A stretch of 64,000 nucleotides of DNA from Arthrobacter sp. Leaf337 (GTDB lineage Bacteria; Actinomycetota; Actinomycetes; Actinomycetales; Micrococcaceae). Below, one piece after another: positions 9,181-17,511 of this stretch (positions within the stretch are counted from its first letter, which is position 1; each line of letters starts with the position of its first letter). The DNA is taken from NCBI RefSeq assembly GCF_001423745.1, contig NZ_LMPC01000012.1, forward strand, positions 555,107-619,106. The letters are read 5' to 3'. Both the position numbers and the translations under genes were made by a program. Under the pieces are notes generated by a model. It had not been told where the DNA came from. It worked only from the letters and a program-made list of their open reading frames with translations, and searched no databases.

Positions 9181-9984
9181 ATGACGCAGACACTTGACCG
9201 CCCGCCGGTACTATTCCTGAGCCACGGAGCCCCTCCCCTGGCCGACGACGCCCGCTGGACCAGCGAGCTCAGCGCATGGTCGGGCACCTTCGGCAAGCCG
9301 AAGGACATCCTGATGGTTTCCGCGCACTGGGAAAACGCGCCGGTGACCCTCAGCGCCACTACCCGGAACCCCGGGCTCGTGTACGACTTCTGGGGCTTCC
9401 CGCAGAAGTACTACGACGTCACGTACAACGCACCCCAGGCCGGGGAACTGGCCACCGAAGTGGAGAAGCTCGTTTCCACCCACGGCCACCACGTGGAACG
9501 CGACGAGGAACGCGGCCTGGACCACGGCGCCTACGTGCCGCTCGTGGAGATGTTCCCGGAGGCCGACATCCCCGTGCTGCAGATGTCCATGCCCACCCTG
9601 GATCCGCAGGGCCTTTTCAACCTGGGCAAGACACTGGCGCCGCTGCGGGACCGCGGCACGCTCATCGTGGGCTCGGGCTTCACCACGCACAACCTGCGCT
9701 GGTTCAACCCCGCAGCCGGGCCGGATACCACGCCGCCCTCCGTTTCAAGCGAATTCGACCATTGGGCAGAGGAAACCATGGCGGCCGGCGACGTCGACTC
9801 CATTCTGGACTTCCTCAAGAAGGCGCCGGCCGCGCGTGAAGCGCACCCCCGCAGCGAGCACTGGGCTCCGCTCTACGTAGCCCTTGGCGCAGCCTACGAA
9901 TCCGGCGACCTGAAGGCGAAAACGGCCATCGACGGGTTCTGGTTCGGCCTCTCCAAGCGCTCGTGGACACTCACCGGCAAATAA
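9181..9984 (+). CDS. class III extradiol dioxygenase, DODA/YgiD type
   Basis: 267 aa, LigB-superfamily enzyme resembling 4,5-DOPA extradiol dioxygenases; it would cleave a catechol ring using Fe(II). Candidate metal or catalytic His residues occur in LSHGAPP, VSAHWEN, GLDHGAYVPL and the TTHNLRWF segment. It is monocistronic, driven by an apparently leaderless promoter, and ends at a bidirectional terminator shared with tRNA-Lys. The natural substrate cannot be told from sequence. Confidence 0.87.
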   Translation: MTQTLDRPPVLFLSHGAPPLADDARWTSELSAWSGTFGKPKDILMVSAHWENAPVTLSATTRNPGLVYDFWGFPQKYYDVTYNAPQAGELATEVEKLVSTHGHHVERDEERGLDHGAYVPLVEMFPEADIPVLQMSMPTLDPQGLFNLGKTLAPLRDRGTLIVGSGFTTHNLRWFNPAAGPDTTPPSVSSEFDHWAEETMAAGDVDSILDFLKKAPAAREAHPRSEHWAPLYVALGAAYESGDLKAKTAIDGFWFGLSKRSWTLTGK

Positions 9985-10000
9985 AAGTCCGGACAACAAA

Positions 10001-10039
10001 AAACCTCCGGCCTCCTGTTACCAGGAGGCCGGAGGTTTT
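10001..10039. terminator. bidirectional intrinsic terminator
   Basis: A 17-bp perfect inverted repeat (arms 10001-10017 and 10022-10038, with CCTCCGGCCTCCTG as the core of the left arm) and a 4-nt loop, flanked by A-runs on the left and T on the right. It serves the dioxygenase gene on the plus strand and tRNA-Lys on the minus strand. Confidence 0.92.
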
Positions 10040-10058
10040 CCACTCTTCGCTAAAAGAG

Positions 10059-10131
10059 TGGGCCCTGTGGGGATCGAACCCACGACCCACGGATTAAAAG
10101 TCCGATGCTCTACCAACTGAGCTAAAGGCCC
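10059..10131 (-). tRNA. tRNA-Lys (anticodon TTT)
   Basis: 73 nt. The acceptor stem GGGCCTT pairs with AGGGCCC (one G-T pair), and A is the discriminator base. The D arm (GCTC/GAGC), the anticodon loop CTTTTAA with TTT, and a T arm of GTGGG-TTCGATC-CCCAC are all present. The outermost anticodon-stem position is a T-T mismatch. CCA is not encoded. No integrase or att duplication is seen nearby. Confidence 0.95.
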
Positions 10132-10375
10132 CAGCTGACTGCCACATTTGTGCGCGCCAAGCGCACGCAAACGGACCATCAGCCCAGTCCATTTCTGGAC
10201 GTTAAACACTGTACCGCACGCTGAGGGCAGCTTTGGCACAACGCCGCGCGGCGCCGTCGTGCGTTAAGAACGCCGGCCAAAACAGAAACGATGGTATCCG
10301 CAGCATGCCTCAATACCCCTTAAGCCGCCCGGCGGCAAGCTCGATAACAGAACAGCACAGGAGTAGCGTGGGGGC

Positions 10376-11035
10376 ATGAGCGAGCAAGCAGGATCCAAGG
10401 CCTACGGCGGCGCAAACCGGCATCACAAGCCCAAGCCTTTTGCGCCCATCGACTTCGAACCGTTCGCGGGCGGCGCAGACCCCGCCCGGGTGTCCGAGGC
10501 CGCGCACCTGGCGGCCCAGGCACTGGTGCGCCACGGCCGCGACAGCGACGACCCCAAAGTGACCAAACGCCTCGTCAAGCTTGCCGATGAGCAGGGCCTG
10601 GAGGCCATCGCCGAAATGTGGGCCGAAAGCCCCGCCCGGTCCCTGCCCGGCGCCCTCTGGCGCCTGTACGCGCTGCGCGCCGCCACCATCCAGGACCCCG
10701 AGCGCATCTCCGTGTACTTCAAGGCCGGCAAGGACACGGCGCAGGTTTCCAATGTGGTTGCGGGTGCTGCCGAGCCGCCGGGAGCGGACGAAATGAAGAC
10801 GATGGCGGATGCCATCCTCTCCGGAGCGTTCGACGGCGAGTTCGACGTCGCGCTGGAACGTTCCGCCGCGTTCTGCCGCGTGGTGGCCCTCGGCCAGGCC
10901 ACACTGGCCGACGGAGCCGAACACAGCAACGAGAACCACGCCAGCAAATTGACCCGCAATTCCCACCTCCTGGTGAAGACCGCCGAGGACCTCGAGCACG
11001 CCGCAAACGCCTGGCGGCTGGGCGAACTGGACTGA
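10376..11035 (+). CDS. conserved hypothetical protein
   Basis: 219 aa, soluble, with no signal peptide or membrane segment. It is largely helical and rich in Ala. I recognise it only as an actinobacterial conserved hypothetical and assign no function. The start is well supported: a TAGCGT -10 box (10364-10369) ends 6 nt before the ATG, predicting a leaderless mRNA. It is probably monocistronic, since 340 nt follow before the next coding start. Confidence 0.75.
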   Translation: MSEQAGSKAYGGANRHHKPKPFAPIDFEPFAGGADPARVSEAAHLAAQALVRHGRDSDDPKVTKRLVKLADEQGLEAIAEMWAESPARSLPGALWRLYALRAATIQDPERISVYFKAGKDTAQVSNVVAGAAEPPGADEMKTMADAILSGAFDGEFDVALERSAAFCRVVALGQATLADGAEHSNENHASKLTRNSHLLVKTAEDLEHAANAWRLGELD

Positions 11036-11138
11036 CGGCCCTCCAGCCGGACCGGCCCGCCCGGCGAGGCACAAGTGCGGGCGGAGCAAGCTGCGCAAGT
11101 CTTCCACTGTTACGCACGGAGGAGCCCGGCTGTCAATG

Positions 11139-11167
11139 TTGACTTGGTTCAGCCAAAGTAGAAAACT
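11139..11167 (+). promoter_or_regulatory. candidate promoter of the DUF47-PiT leader
   Basis: The -35 box TTGACT (11139-11144) is followed after 17 nt by AAAACT (11162-11167), a weak -10 hexamer. The predicted start falls at about 11174, the first base of a 12-bp stem. The -35 box is good but the -10 box is poor. Confidence 0.45.
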
Positions 11168-11173
11168 GAAACC

Positions 11174-11257
11174 GGTGCCGAACCGCGAAACCCCCGGGCT
11201 TCAACATTTAGCCGCCTAGAGCGGCCTACCGCCGAGAGGCGTATCCGGTTCGGCACC
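11174..11257 (+). ncRNA. candidate structured leader RNA upstream of the DUF47-PiT operon
   Basis: Within the 340-nt gene-free stretch 11036-11375, an 84-nt segment is closed by a perfect 12-bp stem (GGTGCCGAACCG at 11174-11185 with its complement at 11246-11257). Inside lie the hairpins GCCGC-CTAGA-GCGGC and CGCC-GAGA-GGCG, the latter with a GNRA tetraloop. A further 4-bp pairing GGCT/AGCC competes with the first hairpin for the same bases. No T-run follows the outer stem, so it is not a simple terminator. About 118 nt separate it from the operon start. I do not recognise it as a known riboswitch class. The rest of the stretch holds no ORF I would call. Confidence 0.5.
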
Positions 11258-11375
11258 ACTTTCATGCCCGCGCTGAATCAGCCGGTAAACTAATCCGCAT
11301 GTGCGGGTCAACGTCAAGTCACATGGCCCCGGGGCCACATTCCATGCCGCTCCCTACCGTCGCCGGAATCAGAAG

Positions 11376-11993
11376 GTGAGGCTCCGCCTCTTTCCGCAGG
11401 AGCCCGCCGGGCTGCACCTGCTCTCGCAGATGGCCCGCCAAATAGTCCTCGCTACCGGAACCCTGGCCGAAATCCTCGGCGTCCCGGCCACAGAGCACAA
11501 CCGCCTGGTCGAAGACATGCACGACCACGAGGCCAAGTCGGCCGAGCTGCAGTTCGCGCTGCTGACCCACATGCGCACCAGCTTCGTGAACCCGCTCCCC
11601 CGCGAGGACATGTACGCGCTCTCCCGCTACCTCAATGAGGCCATGGAAAAGCTGGACGCCGCAGCGGAACTGGTCGCACTGTACAAGCTCGAGCGCCTCT
11701 CCAAGCGGGCCGCCGACCAGCTGGAAGTCATCAGCCGGCAGGCGGAGCTCACCGTGGACGCGATGCGGCGGCTGAACGACCTGGACGATCTGGAGGATTA
11801 CTGGATCGAGATCCTGCGCCTGGCCAAGCGCGCGGAGCGGACCCACCGGGTGTGGGTTGCGGACATGATCAAGGATATGAAGTGGGCCCAGTACGCACGG
11901 AACCGGGACGTAGCCAACCAGCTGGTGGAAGTCACGAAGGATATGCGGCGTATCGCCACCCAGGTGGGCAGCATCATCGTCAAGGAATCCTGA
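11376..11993 (+). CDS. DUF47 / PhoU-like phosphate transport regulator
   Basis: About 205 aa, all-helical DUF47 (PhoU-like) protein with the typical N-terminal core LRLFPQEPAGLHLL. Members are encoded with PiT transporters and are thought to modulate them. GTG 11376 gives the family-typical N terminus; an upstream open-frame extension to 11301 lacks family features. The stop codon is 1 nt before the GTG start of the PiT gene, so the two are clearly an operon. A structured leader RNA candidate precedes the gene. Confidence 0.87.
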   Translation: MRLRLFPQEPAGLHLLSQMARQIVLATGTLAEILGVPATEHNRLVEDMHDHEAKSAELQFALLTHMRTSFVNPLPREDMYALSRYLNEAMEKLDAAAELVALYKLERLSKRAADQLEVISRQAELTVDAMRRLNDLDDLEDYWIEILRLAKRAERTHRVWVADMIKDMKWAQYARNRDVANQLVEVTKDMRRIATQVGSIIVKES

Positions 11994-11994
11994 C

Positions 11995-13011
11995 GTGACC
12001 TTGTTCTTTTTCGCCGTGGTGGTGCTGTTCGCCGCCGCGTTCGCCTTTCTGAACGGTTTCAGGGACGCGTCAACGTCCGTGGCCCTGGCCGTGCGGACCC
12101 GGGCCCTGACCCCCACCGTGGCCGTCCTGCTGGCAGCACTCTTCAACTTCGCCGGGGCCGCGCTGAGCGGGCTCCTGGCCCTGCAGGTCAGCAGGACGTG
12201 GATCTCGCTGCCGCAGGGGGAAAACGGACTGACCATCCTCGTCGCCGGCCTGCTCAGCGCCGTGGTGTGGGGCGTCTACACGTGGTGGCGGGGCATCCCG
12301 TCTTCATCCACGCACGCCCTGGTGGGCGGGCTGGCCGGCGCAGGCCTGGCCAGCGTGCTGGTGGGCGGCAATGCAGTGGACGGCGTGAACAACTCGCTGC
12401 TGTTCCAGGTAGTGCTGCCCCTTCTGCTCTCCCCCGTGATCGCATTTGTGGGCGCCTACCTGCTCGTCTGGCCGGCCACCTGGGCGGCCCGCTACACGCC
12501 TCCCAACGTGGTGAACAGCCGCTCCCGCCGTACCCAGGCAATAGCCGCCGGAGCAGTGGCCTTCGGCCACGGCCTGCAGGACGGACAGCGGACAGGTGCC
12601 GTGCTGCTCCTGGCGCTCCTCGCGGCGGGGCTGTCCGACGGCGCCGCCATACCCGGATGGGTGCCCCTGCTCACCGCGGCGATGCTGACGGCGGGAACCC
12701 TGGCCGGGGGCTGGCGCATTTCCTACACCGTCGGCTACAGGCTCACCCGGATCGACCCGCTCCGCGGCTTCGTGGCCCAGCTGTACAGCTCGGTGATCCT
12801 GCTCCTCGGCGCGATCGGGCTGCACTGGCCGGTGTCCACCACGCACACCGTGACGGCAGCCGTGCTGGGTGCCGGCAGCAACCAGGGCTTCCCGGTGACC
12901 AACCGCAGGCTGGTCCTCAGGATCCTCGCCTTCTGGGTCCTCACCCCCGTGCTGACGGCAGCGGCGGCTTTCGTGCTGGAGCTGTCCCTCTCGCCGCTCG
13001 CGGACCTTTAA
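11995..13011 (+). CDS. inorganic phosphate transporter, PiT family
   Basis: 338 aa, about nine to ten hydrophobic helices. PiT transporters carry metal-phosphate with cations at low affinity. The duplicated family signature is present in variant form: GFRDAST near residue 21 where GANDAAN is usual, with SSSTHALVGG and STTHTVTAAVLGAG in the two repeats. It forms an operon with the DUF47 gene and converges on the high-affinity pst operon, so both phosphate uptake systems lie side by side. A 62-nt palindromic repeat separates them. Confidence 0.9.
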   Translation: MTLFFFAVVVLFAAAFAFLNGFRDASTSVALAVRTRALTPTVAVLLAALFNFAGAALSGLLALQVSRTWISLPQGENGLTILVAGLLSAVVWGVYTWWRGIPSSSTHALVGGLAGAGLASVLVGGNAVDGVNNSLLFQVVLPLLLSPVIAFVGAYLLVWPATWAARYTPPNVVNSRSRRTQAIAAGAVAFGHGLQDGQRTGAVLLLALLAAGLSDGAAIPGWVPLLTAAMLTAGTLAGGWRISYTVGYRLTRIDPLRGFVAQLYSSVILLLGAIGLHWPVSTTHTVTAAVLGAGSNQGFPVTNRRLVLRILAFWVLTPVLTAAAAFVLELSLSPLADL

Positions 13012-13016
13012 AGCAC

Positions 13017-13078
13017 CATCGGTTGCTCCGTAGATGCCGTTATGAGGTGCCAAAACGGCGGTTACGGAGCAACCGATG
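13017..13078. repeat. 62-nt palindromic repeat, copy 1 (REP-like)
   Basis: The outer arms CATCGGTTGCTCCGTA (13017-13032) and the complementary segment 13063-13078 pair perfectly over 16 bp. Inner GCCGTT and AACGGC extend the hairpin. It lies between convergent pit and pstB and could also act as a terminator, although no T-run follows. A second copy of identical length lies at 46585-46646. Confidence 0.85.
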
Positions 13079-13092
13079 AAGGGAACTAGCCC

Positions 13093-13872
13093 TTAGCCGA
13101 AGCGACCGGAGACGTAGTCTTCCGTGGCCTTCTGGGTGGGGTTGCTGAAGATGGTGTGGGTATCGCCCACTTCGATCAGCTTGCCCGGCTTGCCGGTTCC
13201 GGCGATGTTGAAGAACGCGGTCCGGTCCGAGACGCGTGCGGCCTGCTGCATGTTGTGGGTAACGATGACCACCGTGTACTGGTCCTTGAGGTCGTTGATG
13301 AGGTCCTCAATGGCCAGCGTGGAGATGGGGTCCAGCGCGGAGCAGGGCTCGTCCATGAGGATTACCTGCGGCTCCACCGCGATGGCGCGCGCAATGCAGA
13401 GGCGCTGCTGCTGGCCGCCGGACAGGCCGGACCCCGGCTTGGCGAGGCGGTCCTTCACTTCGTTCCACAGGTTGGCGCCCTGCAGGGAGCGCTCCACCAG
13501 GGCATCTGCCTCGCCCTTGGATATCTTCTGGTTGTTCAGCTTCACGCCGGCCAGGACATTGTCCCGGATGGACATGGTGGGGAACGGGTTGGGCCGCTGG
13601 AAGACCATGCCGATCTGCGAACGCACGGTCACGGGGTCCACGCCGGGGCCGTAGAGGTTGTCCCCGTCCAGCAGCACCTCGCCTTCCACGCGGGCACCCG
13701 GAATCACTTCGTGCATGCGGTTCAGCGTCCGCAGGAACGTGGACTTGCCACAGCCGGACGGGCCGATGAATGCCGTGACGGACTTGGCCTCGATGTTGAT
13801 GTTGACGTCCTCAACGGCCAGGAACTTGCCGTAGTAGACGTTCAAATCCTTGACGTCGATGCGCTTAGACAT
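13093..13872 (-). CDS. pstB: phosphate ABC transporter ATP-binding protein
   Basis: 259 aa ATPase of the high-affinity phosphate importer. Walker [10 protein letters not shown], signature [14 protein letters not shown] and Walker B VILMDEPC are all present. It is the last gene of pstS-pstC-pstA-pstB, 45 nt after pstA, and ends beside the REP-like palindrome. It works with PstA and PstC at the inner face of the membrane. Confidence 0.97.
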   Translation of the reverse strand: MSKRIDVKDLNVYYGKFLAVEDVNINIEAKSVTAFIGPSGCGKSTFLRTLNRMHEVIPGARVEGEVLLDGDNLYGPGVDPVTVRSQIGMVFQRPNPFPTMSIRDNVLAGVKLNNQKISKGEADALVERSLQGANLWNEVKDRLAKPGSGLSGGQQQRLCIARAIAVEPQVILMDEPCSALDPISTLAIEDLINDLKDQYTVVIVTHNMQQAARVSDRTAFFNIAGTGKPGKLIEVGDTHTIFSNPTQKATEDYVSGRFG

Positions 13873-13917
13873 GGTATTCCTTCACTTGCTGGGTACGAAT
13901 TGAATTTTACCGGCGGA

Positions 13918-15027
13918 CTAGCGGCCGGTCTTGGGTGCGAAGATCCTGGCGATGAGCCGTGCGCCGAGGTTCAGCAGCATGACCAGGATGATGAGCACCA
14001 GCGCGGCACCCCATGCCCGCTGCGAGGAGGGATCCGGGTTGGACGGCGAGGTGGGGTTCAGGATCTGGGTGTAGATGAACGTGGGCAGCGAGGCCATCCA
14101 GCCGCTGAACACGTTGGTGTTGATGCTGGTGGCGAAGCCCGCGGTCACCAGGATCGGAGCGGTTTCGCCGATCACGCGGGCAATGGCCAGCGTGACGCCG
14201 GACGCGATGCCCGAGATCGCCGTCGGAATGACCACCTTGAGGATGGTCCGCCATTTGCGGACGCCCAGGGCGTACGCTGCCTCGCGGAGTTCGTTCGGCA
14301 CGATCTTGAGCATTTCCTCGCTGGAGCGCACCACCACCGGGATCATCAGGACGGAAAGCGCGACGGCGGCCACGGCCCCCGTCTTGGTGCCCGGCCCCAC
14401 CACTGCGAAGAAGAACGCGGCGGCGAAGAGGCCGGCGACGATCGACGGGATGCCCGTCATGACATCCACGAAGAACGTGATGGCGCGGGCCAGCGGGCGG
14501 TCCTCGCCGTATTCGACGAGGTAGACGGCGGTCAGCAGGCCGACGGGGACGGAGATGACGGTGGCCAGCAGCGTGATCTGGATGGTGCCGACCAGGGCGT
14601 GGTAGATGCCGCCCATAACGGGCGCACCCTGTTCCACGCTCTTGTTGTCGAAGGCGCCGGTGACGCCGTTCATGGAAGTGCTGAGGAAGCCAGGATCAAG
14701 GAGCCCGGGGAGCCCGTTGATGAGGACGGTCAGGATCACGGAGATCAGCGGCAGCAGGGCGACGAGGAAGGAACCGACCACCAGGCAGGTGGCAAGTTTG
14801 TCCTTGGCCTTGCGCCCCCCTTCGACGGCGGCGCTCCAGCCCACAAGGCCGGCAGTGAACAGGATGGCGGAGACGATTCCCCAGCCGAAGGCGTTGAAGC
14901 CGACCACGGCCATGATGGCGGCGCCGACCACCAGGGCCAGTACCAGGACGACGTACGGCGCGAACTTGGGCAGCTGTCCCTTGGTGAGGGCGGAGCGCTT
15001 GCGGACCGGAGTAAGGGTGGAGGTCAT
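13918..15027 (-). CDS. pstA: phosphate ABC transporter permease
   Basis: 369 aa with a hydrophobic N-terminal extension and six core helices. The cytoplasmic coupling loop EELRxAAYALGVRKW-type motif is present as ELREAAYALGVRKW. It is one half of the PstAC channel. The ATG directly abuts the pstC stop (TAA-ATG), indicating coupling. The extra N-terminal transmembrane pairs before the usual core are typical of actinobacterial PstA. Confidence 0.95.
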   Translation of the reverse strand: MTSTLTPVRKRSALTKGQLPKFAPYVVLVLALVVGAAIMAVVGFNAFGWGIVSAILFTAGLVGWSAAVEGGRKAKDKLATCLVVGSFLVALLPLISVILTVLINGLPGLLDPGFLSTSMNGVTGAFDNKSVEQGAPVMGGIYHALVGTIQITLLATVISVPVGLLTAVYLVEYGEDRPLARAITFFVDVMTGIPSIVAGLFAAAFFFAVVGPGTKTGAVAAVALSVLMIPVVVRSSEEMLKIVPNELREAAYALGVRKWRTILKVVIPTAISGIASGVTLAIARVIGETAPILVTAGFATSINTNVFSGWMASLPTFIYTQILNPTSPSNPDPSSQRAWGAALVLIILVMLLNLGARLIARIFAPKTGR

Positions 15028-15960
15028 TTAGTTGGCTCCCGAGAATTCTTTGTGCCGGCTGATGATCCAGCGGGCAATCATGTTGACGCCCAGCGTGATG
15101 ACGAACAGGACCAGGCCTGCCGCGATCAGCGTGCTCACCTTCAGGCCGCTGGCCTCCGGGAAGTTCAGGGCGATTTCAGCGGCGATGGTCTGGTTGCCGG
15201 ACTGGATCAGGCTGGCGGTGAGGGCGCCGGAGGACAGCACCAGCGCCACGGCCATGGTCTCGCCGAGGGCGCGGCCCAGGCCAAGCATCACGGCGCTTAC
15301 GATGCCCGGGCGGCCGAACGGCAGAACCGCCATCTTGATCATTTCCCAGCGGGTGGCACCCAAAGCTAGTGCGGCTTCCTCGTGCAGCTTGGGGGTCTGC
15401 AGGAAGATTTCGCGGCTCAGGGACGTGATGATGGGAAGGACCATCACGGCCAGCACGATGCCGGCGGTGAGGATGGTCTTGCCGGTGGCTGACGCGGGAC
15501 CCTGGAAGATGGGCAGCCAGCCCATGTTGTTGGCCAGCCAGTCGTACGCCGGGGAGATTTCCTTGGCCAGGAACGCGGCGCCCCAGGCGCCGTAGACCAC
15601 CGACGGGATGGCGGCCAGGAGGTCGATCACGTAGCCCAAACCGGAGGCGAGGCCGCGGGGGGCGAAGTGCGAGATGAAGAGCGCGACTCCGATGGCCACG
15701 GGGGTGGCAATGACCAGTGCGATGATTGCTGCGATCACGGTGCCGATGACGATCGGCCAGATGTAGGCGAAGAAGCCTTCGCCGCCTTGGATCTTGTCCG
15801 GCGAGGCCACGAGGGCCGGGATGGCCTGGACTACCAGGAACAGGGCAACGCCGAAGAGCACGGCAAGGATCAGGCATCCTGCGGCCAGGGCGGCTCCGGA
15901 AAAGACCTTGTCTCCGGCGCGCCCTGCGCCCCGGGACTTTGTCAGGGAGGTGGTGGTCAC
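15028..15960 (-). CDS. pstC: phosphate ABC transporter permease
   Basis: About 310 aa, six-helix permease with the coupling motif HEEAALALGATRWEM. GTG 15960 is chosen because AGAGGA lies about 7 nt upstream and the first transmembrane helix follows at the family-typical distance; the longer open frame to 16050 has no ribosome site. It is separated from pstS by about 190 nt that contain a strong hairpin. Confidence 0.94.
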   Translation of the reverse strand: MTTTSLTKSRGAGRAGDKVFSGAALAAGCLILAVLFGVALFLVVQAIPALVASPDKIQGGEGFFAYIWPIVIGTVIAAIIALVIATPVAIGVALFISHFAPRGLASGLGYVIDLLAAIPSVVYGAWGAAFLAKEISPAYDWLANNMGWLPIFQGPASATGKTILTAGIVLAVMVLPIITSLSREIFLQTPKLHEEAALALGATRWEMIKMAVLPFGRPGIVSAVMLGLGRALGETMAVALVLSSGALTASLIQSGNQTIAAEIALNFPEASGLKVSTLIAAGLVLFVITLGVNMIARWIISRHKEFSGAN

Positions 15961-16053
15961 AAACGATCCTCTGGGTTCGAATAGAACCGACTGCCTCGTC
16001 CGGATAATCCGGCAAGCAGCGGTGAAACTGGCTTTACTTCGGACAAACACCTA

Positions 16054-16106
16054 GGTTCCCCGCCCCGGAATGACGGTCTGTGACCGCCCCTCCGGGACAG
16101 GGAACC
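16054..16106 (-). promoter_or_regulatory. intercistronic hairpin between pstS and pstC
   Basis: Three stacked inverted repeats form one long hairpin: GGTTCCC/GGGAACC outside (16054-16060 with 16100-16106), then CCCGGA/TCCGGG, then CGGTC/GACCG at the tip. No T-run follows on the minus strand. By analogy with other binding-protein operons it may protect or partly terminate the pstS message so that PstS is made in excess. Confidence 0.65.
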
Positions 16107-16153
16107 AGGTTCAGGCTCGTGTTTCCACTATGCCTTGCTGTGCAGCGAATTCC

Positions 16154-17275
16154 CTAGGACTTGACCTTGATGGATTCGATCGCAGCAGCGGCCTTGTCCT
16201 GCAGGGTCTTGGACAGCGGCGCGGACTTCGCGGCGTCGGCGGCGGCCTGCTGGCCGGCGTCGGACACTACGTAGCTTTCGAAGGCCTTGACCAGGTCAAC
16301 GGTTTCCTTCTTGTCGTAGGTGGTGCAGACAACGTGGTAGGAAACCAGGACAACCGGGTAGGCGCCGGCGGCGGTGGTCTTGCGGTCCAGCTTGATGGCA
16401 ACATCGGTGGCGGCGCGTCCGTCAACCGGCTTGCCGGCTTCTACAGCCTTGGCAGCGGCATCGGGGGAAATCTTGACGAACTCCTCGCCCACCTTGATGG
16501 CGGCGGTGCCCAGCTTGCCGCCCACAGCGGAGTCATCAGCGTAGGTCACGGCGCCCGGGGTATCGGTGACGGTCTTGACGACGCCGGAGGTGCCCTTGGC
16601 GTTCTCGCCCTTCAGGGAAGCGGGCCAGATGCCTGCAGCCTTGTCGGTCCAGACCTCGGGAGCGGCGGCAGCCAGGTAGTCGGTGAAGTTGCTGGTGGTG
16701 CCGGAGTCATCGGAGCGGTTGACCGGCGTGACCTTCAGGTCCGGCAGCTTGGCGTCCGGGTTGAGGGCGGCGATCGCGGGGTCGTTCCAGTTGGCGATTT
16801 CGCCGCGGAAGATCTTGGCAGCAGTGGTGGCGTCGAGGTTCAGTTCCTTGACGTCCGGGATGTTGAACGCGATGGCGATCGGGGAAATGTAAACCGGGAT
16901 GTTGATGGCGCCTTCGGGGCCGCACTTTTCCTTGGAGCTGGCGAGCTCCTCATCCTTGAGGTAGGCGTCGGAACCGGCGAACTGTGCCGAACCGTCGATG
17001 ATGGCCTTGCGTCCCGCGCCGGATCCATCCGGGGAGTACTGCACGGAGGCGGACTGGTTGGCTGAAGCGAAGCCGGCCTTCCAGGCATCCATGGCTGCGC
17101 CGGTGGAGGATGCGCCGATGCCGGTCAGCGTGCCGGTGACGCTGGCGCCCGAGGCAGACGGAGTACCGGACTGTGCCGTACCCGTGGCGTTGTCGGAACC
17201 ACAGGCGGTGAGCGCGAGTGCGCCGGCTGCGATGACAGCGATAGCCGCGTGGCGGCCGAAGCGGAGTGCCTTCAC
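16154..17275 (-). CDS. pstS: phosphate ABC transporter substrate-binding lipoprotein
   Basis: About 373 aa. Signal peptide with lipobox ALTAC (Cys about 25), a short Ser/Thr/Gly linker, then the PstS fold. GTG 17275 follows a GGAAGGGG ribosome site and gives a normal lipoprotein signal; the longer open frame does not. Phosphate-binding Ser/Thr/Asp segments such as SPDGSGAGRK and RSDDSGTTSNF are visible. First gene of the pst operon, preceded by a PHO-box-like repeat. Confidence 0.96.
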   Translation of the reverse strand: MKALRFGRHAAIAVIAAGALALTACGSDNATGTAQSGTPSASGASVTGTLTGIGASSTGAAMDAWKAGFASANQSASVQYSPDGSGAGRKAIIDGSAQFAGSDAYLKDEELASSKEKCGPEGAINIPVYISPIAIAFNIPDVKELNLDATTAAKIFRGEIANWNDPAIAALNPDAKLPDLKVTPVNRSDDSGTTSNFTDYLAAAAPEVWTDKAAGIWPASLKGENAKGTSGVVKTVTDTPGAVTYADDSAVGGKLGTAAIKVGEEFVKISPDAAAKAVEAGKPVDGRAATDVAIKLDRKTTAAGAYPVVLVSYHVVCTTYDKKETVDLVKAFESYVVSDAGQQAAADAAKSAPLSKTLQDKAAAAIESIKVKS

Positions 17276-17401
17276 TAGATGTACCCCTTCCAGGGATTTT
17301 CTGATGCGTGCCGGACCGGAGACGTCCGAACAGAAGAAGTTGGGTACTTTTTGTACCTTTATCGAAGGTATGGGCCTTAGGTAACGGGATGTGGGGACGA
17401 A

Positions 17402-17419
17402 GGTGAACGGAGGGTTAAC
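17402..17419 (-). promoter_or_regulatory. candidate PHO box upstream of pstS
   Basis: Read on the minus strand, GTTAACC and GTTCACC are spaced exactly 11 nt apart, the spacing and core of actinobacterial PhoP direct-repeat boxes. The pair lies about 130 nt before the pstS start. This would place pstSCAB under phosphate-starvation control by PhoPR; no phoPR genes are in the window. Confidence 0.65.
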
Positions 17420-17511
17420 GACGGCGGGACATCGGCTTACATGTGCAGCGTCACCATTGCGCACATCACATCTCCGGCCGTAGTGCAATGCCAGTGAATA
17501 GACTGGAACGC

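Noticed and set aside
10059..10131. tRNA-Lys as an attachment site for an integrated element
   Set aside because: No integrase gene, no duplicated tRNA 3' end, and flanking genes look like core genome.
11174..11257. Calling the structured leader a 6C RNA, SRP RNA or known riboswitch
   Set aside because: It lacks the paired six-C loops of 6C RNA, the conserved SRP core, and the motifs I know for TPP, cobalamin, SAM, ydaO, fluoride or M-box classes.
13156..15369. Very long open frame (737 codons) on the plus strand
   Set aside because: It lies antisense to pstB and pstA and is a by-product of high GC third positions; its translation is low-complexity with no family motifs.
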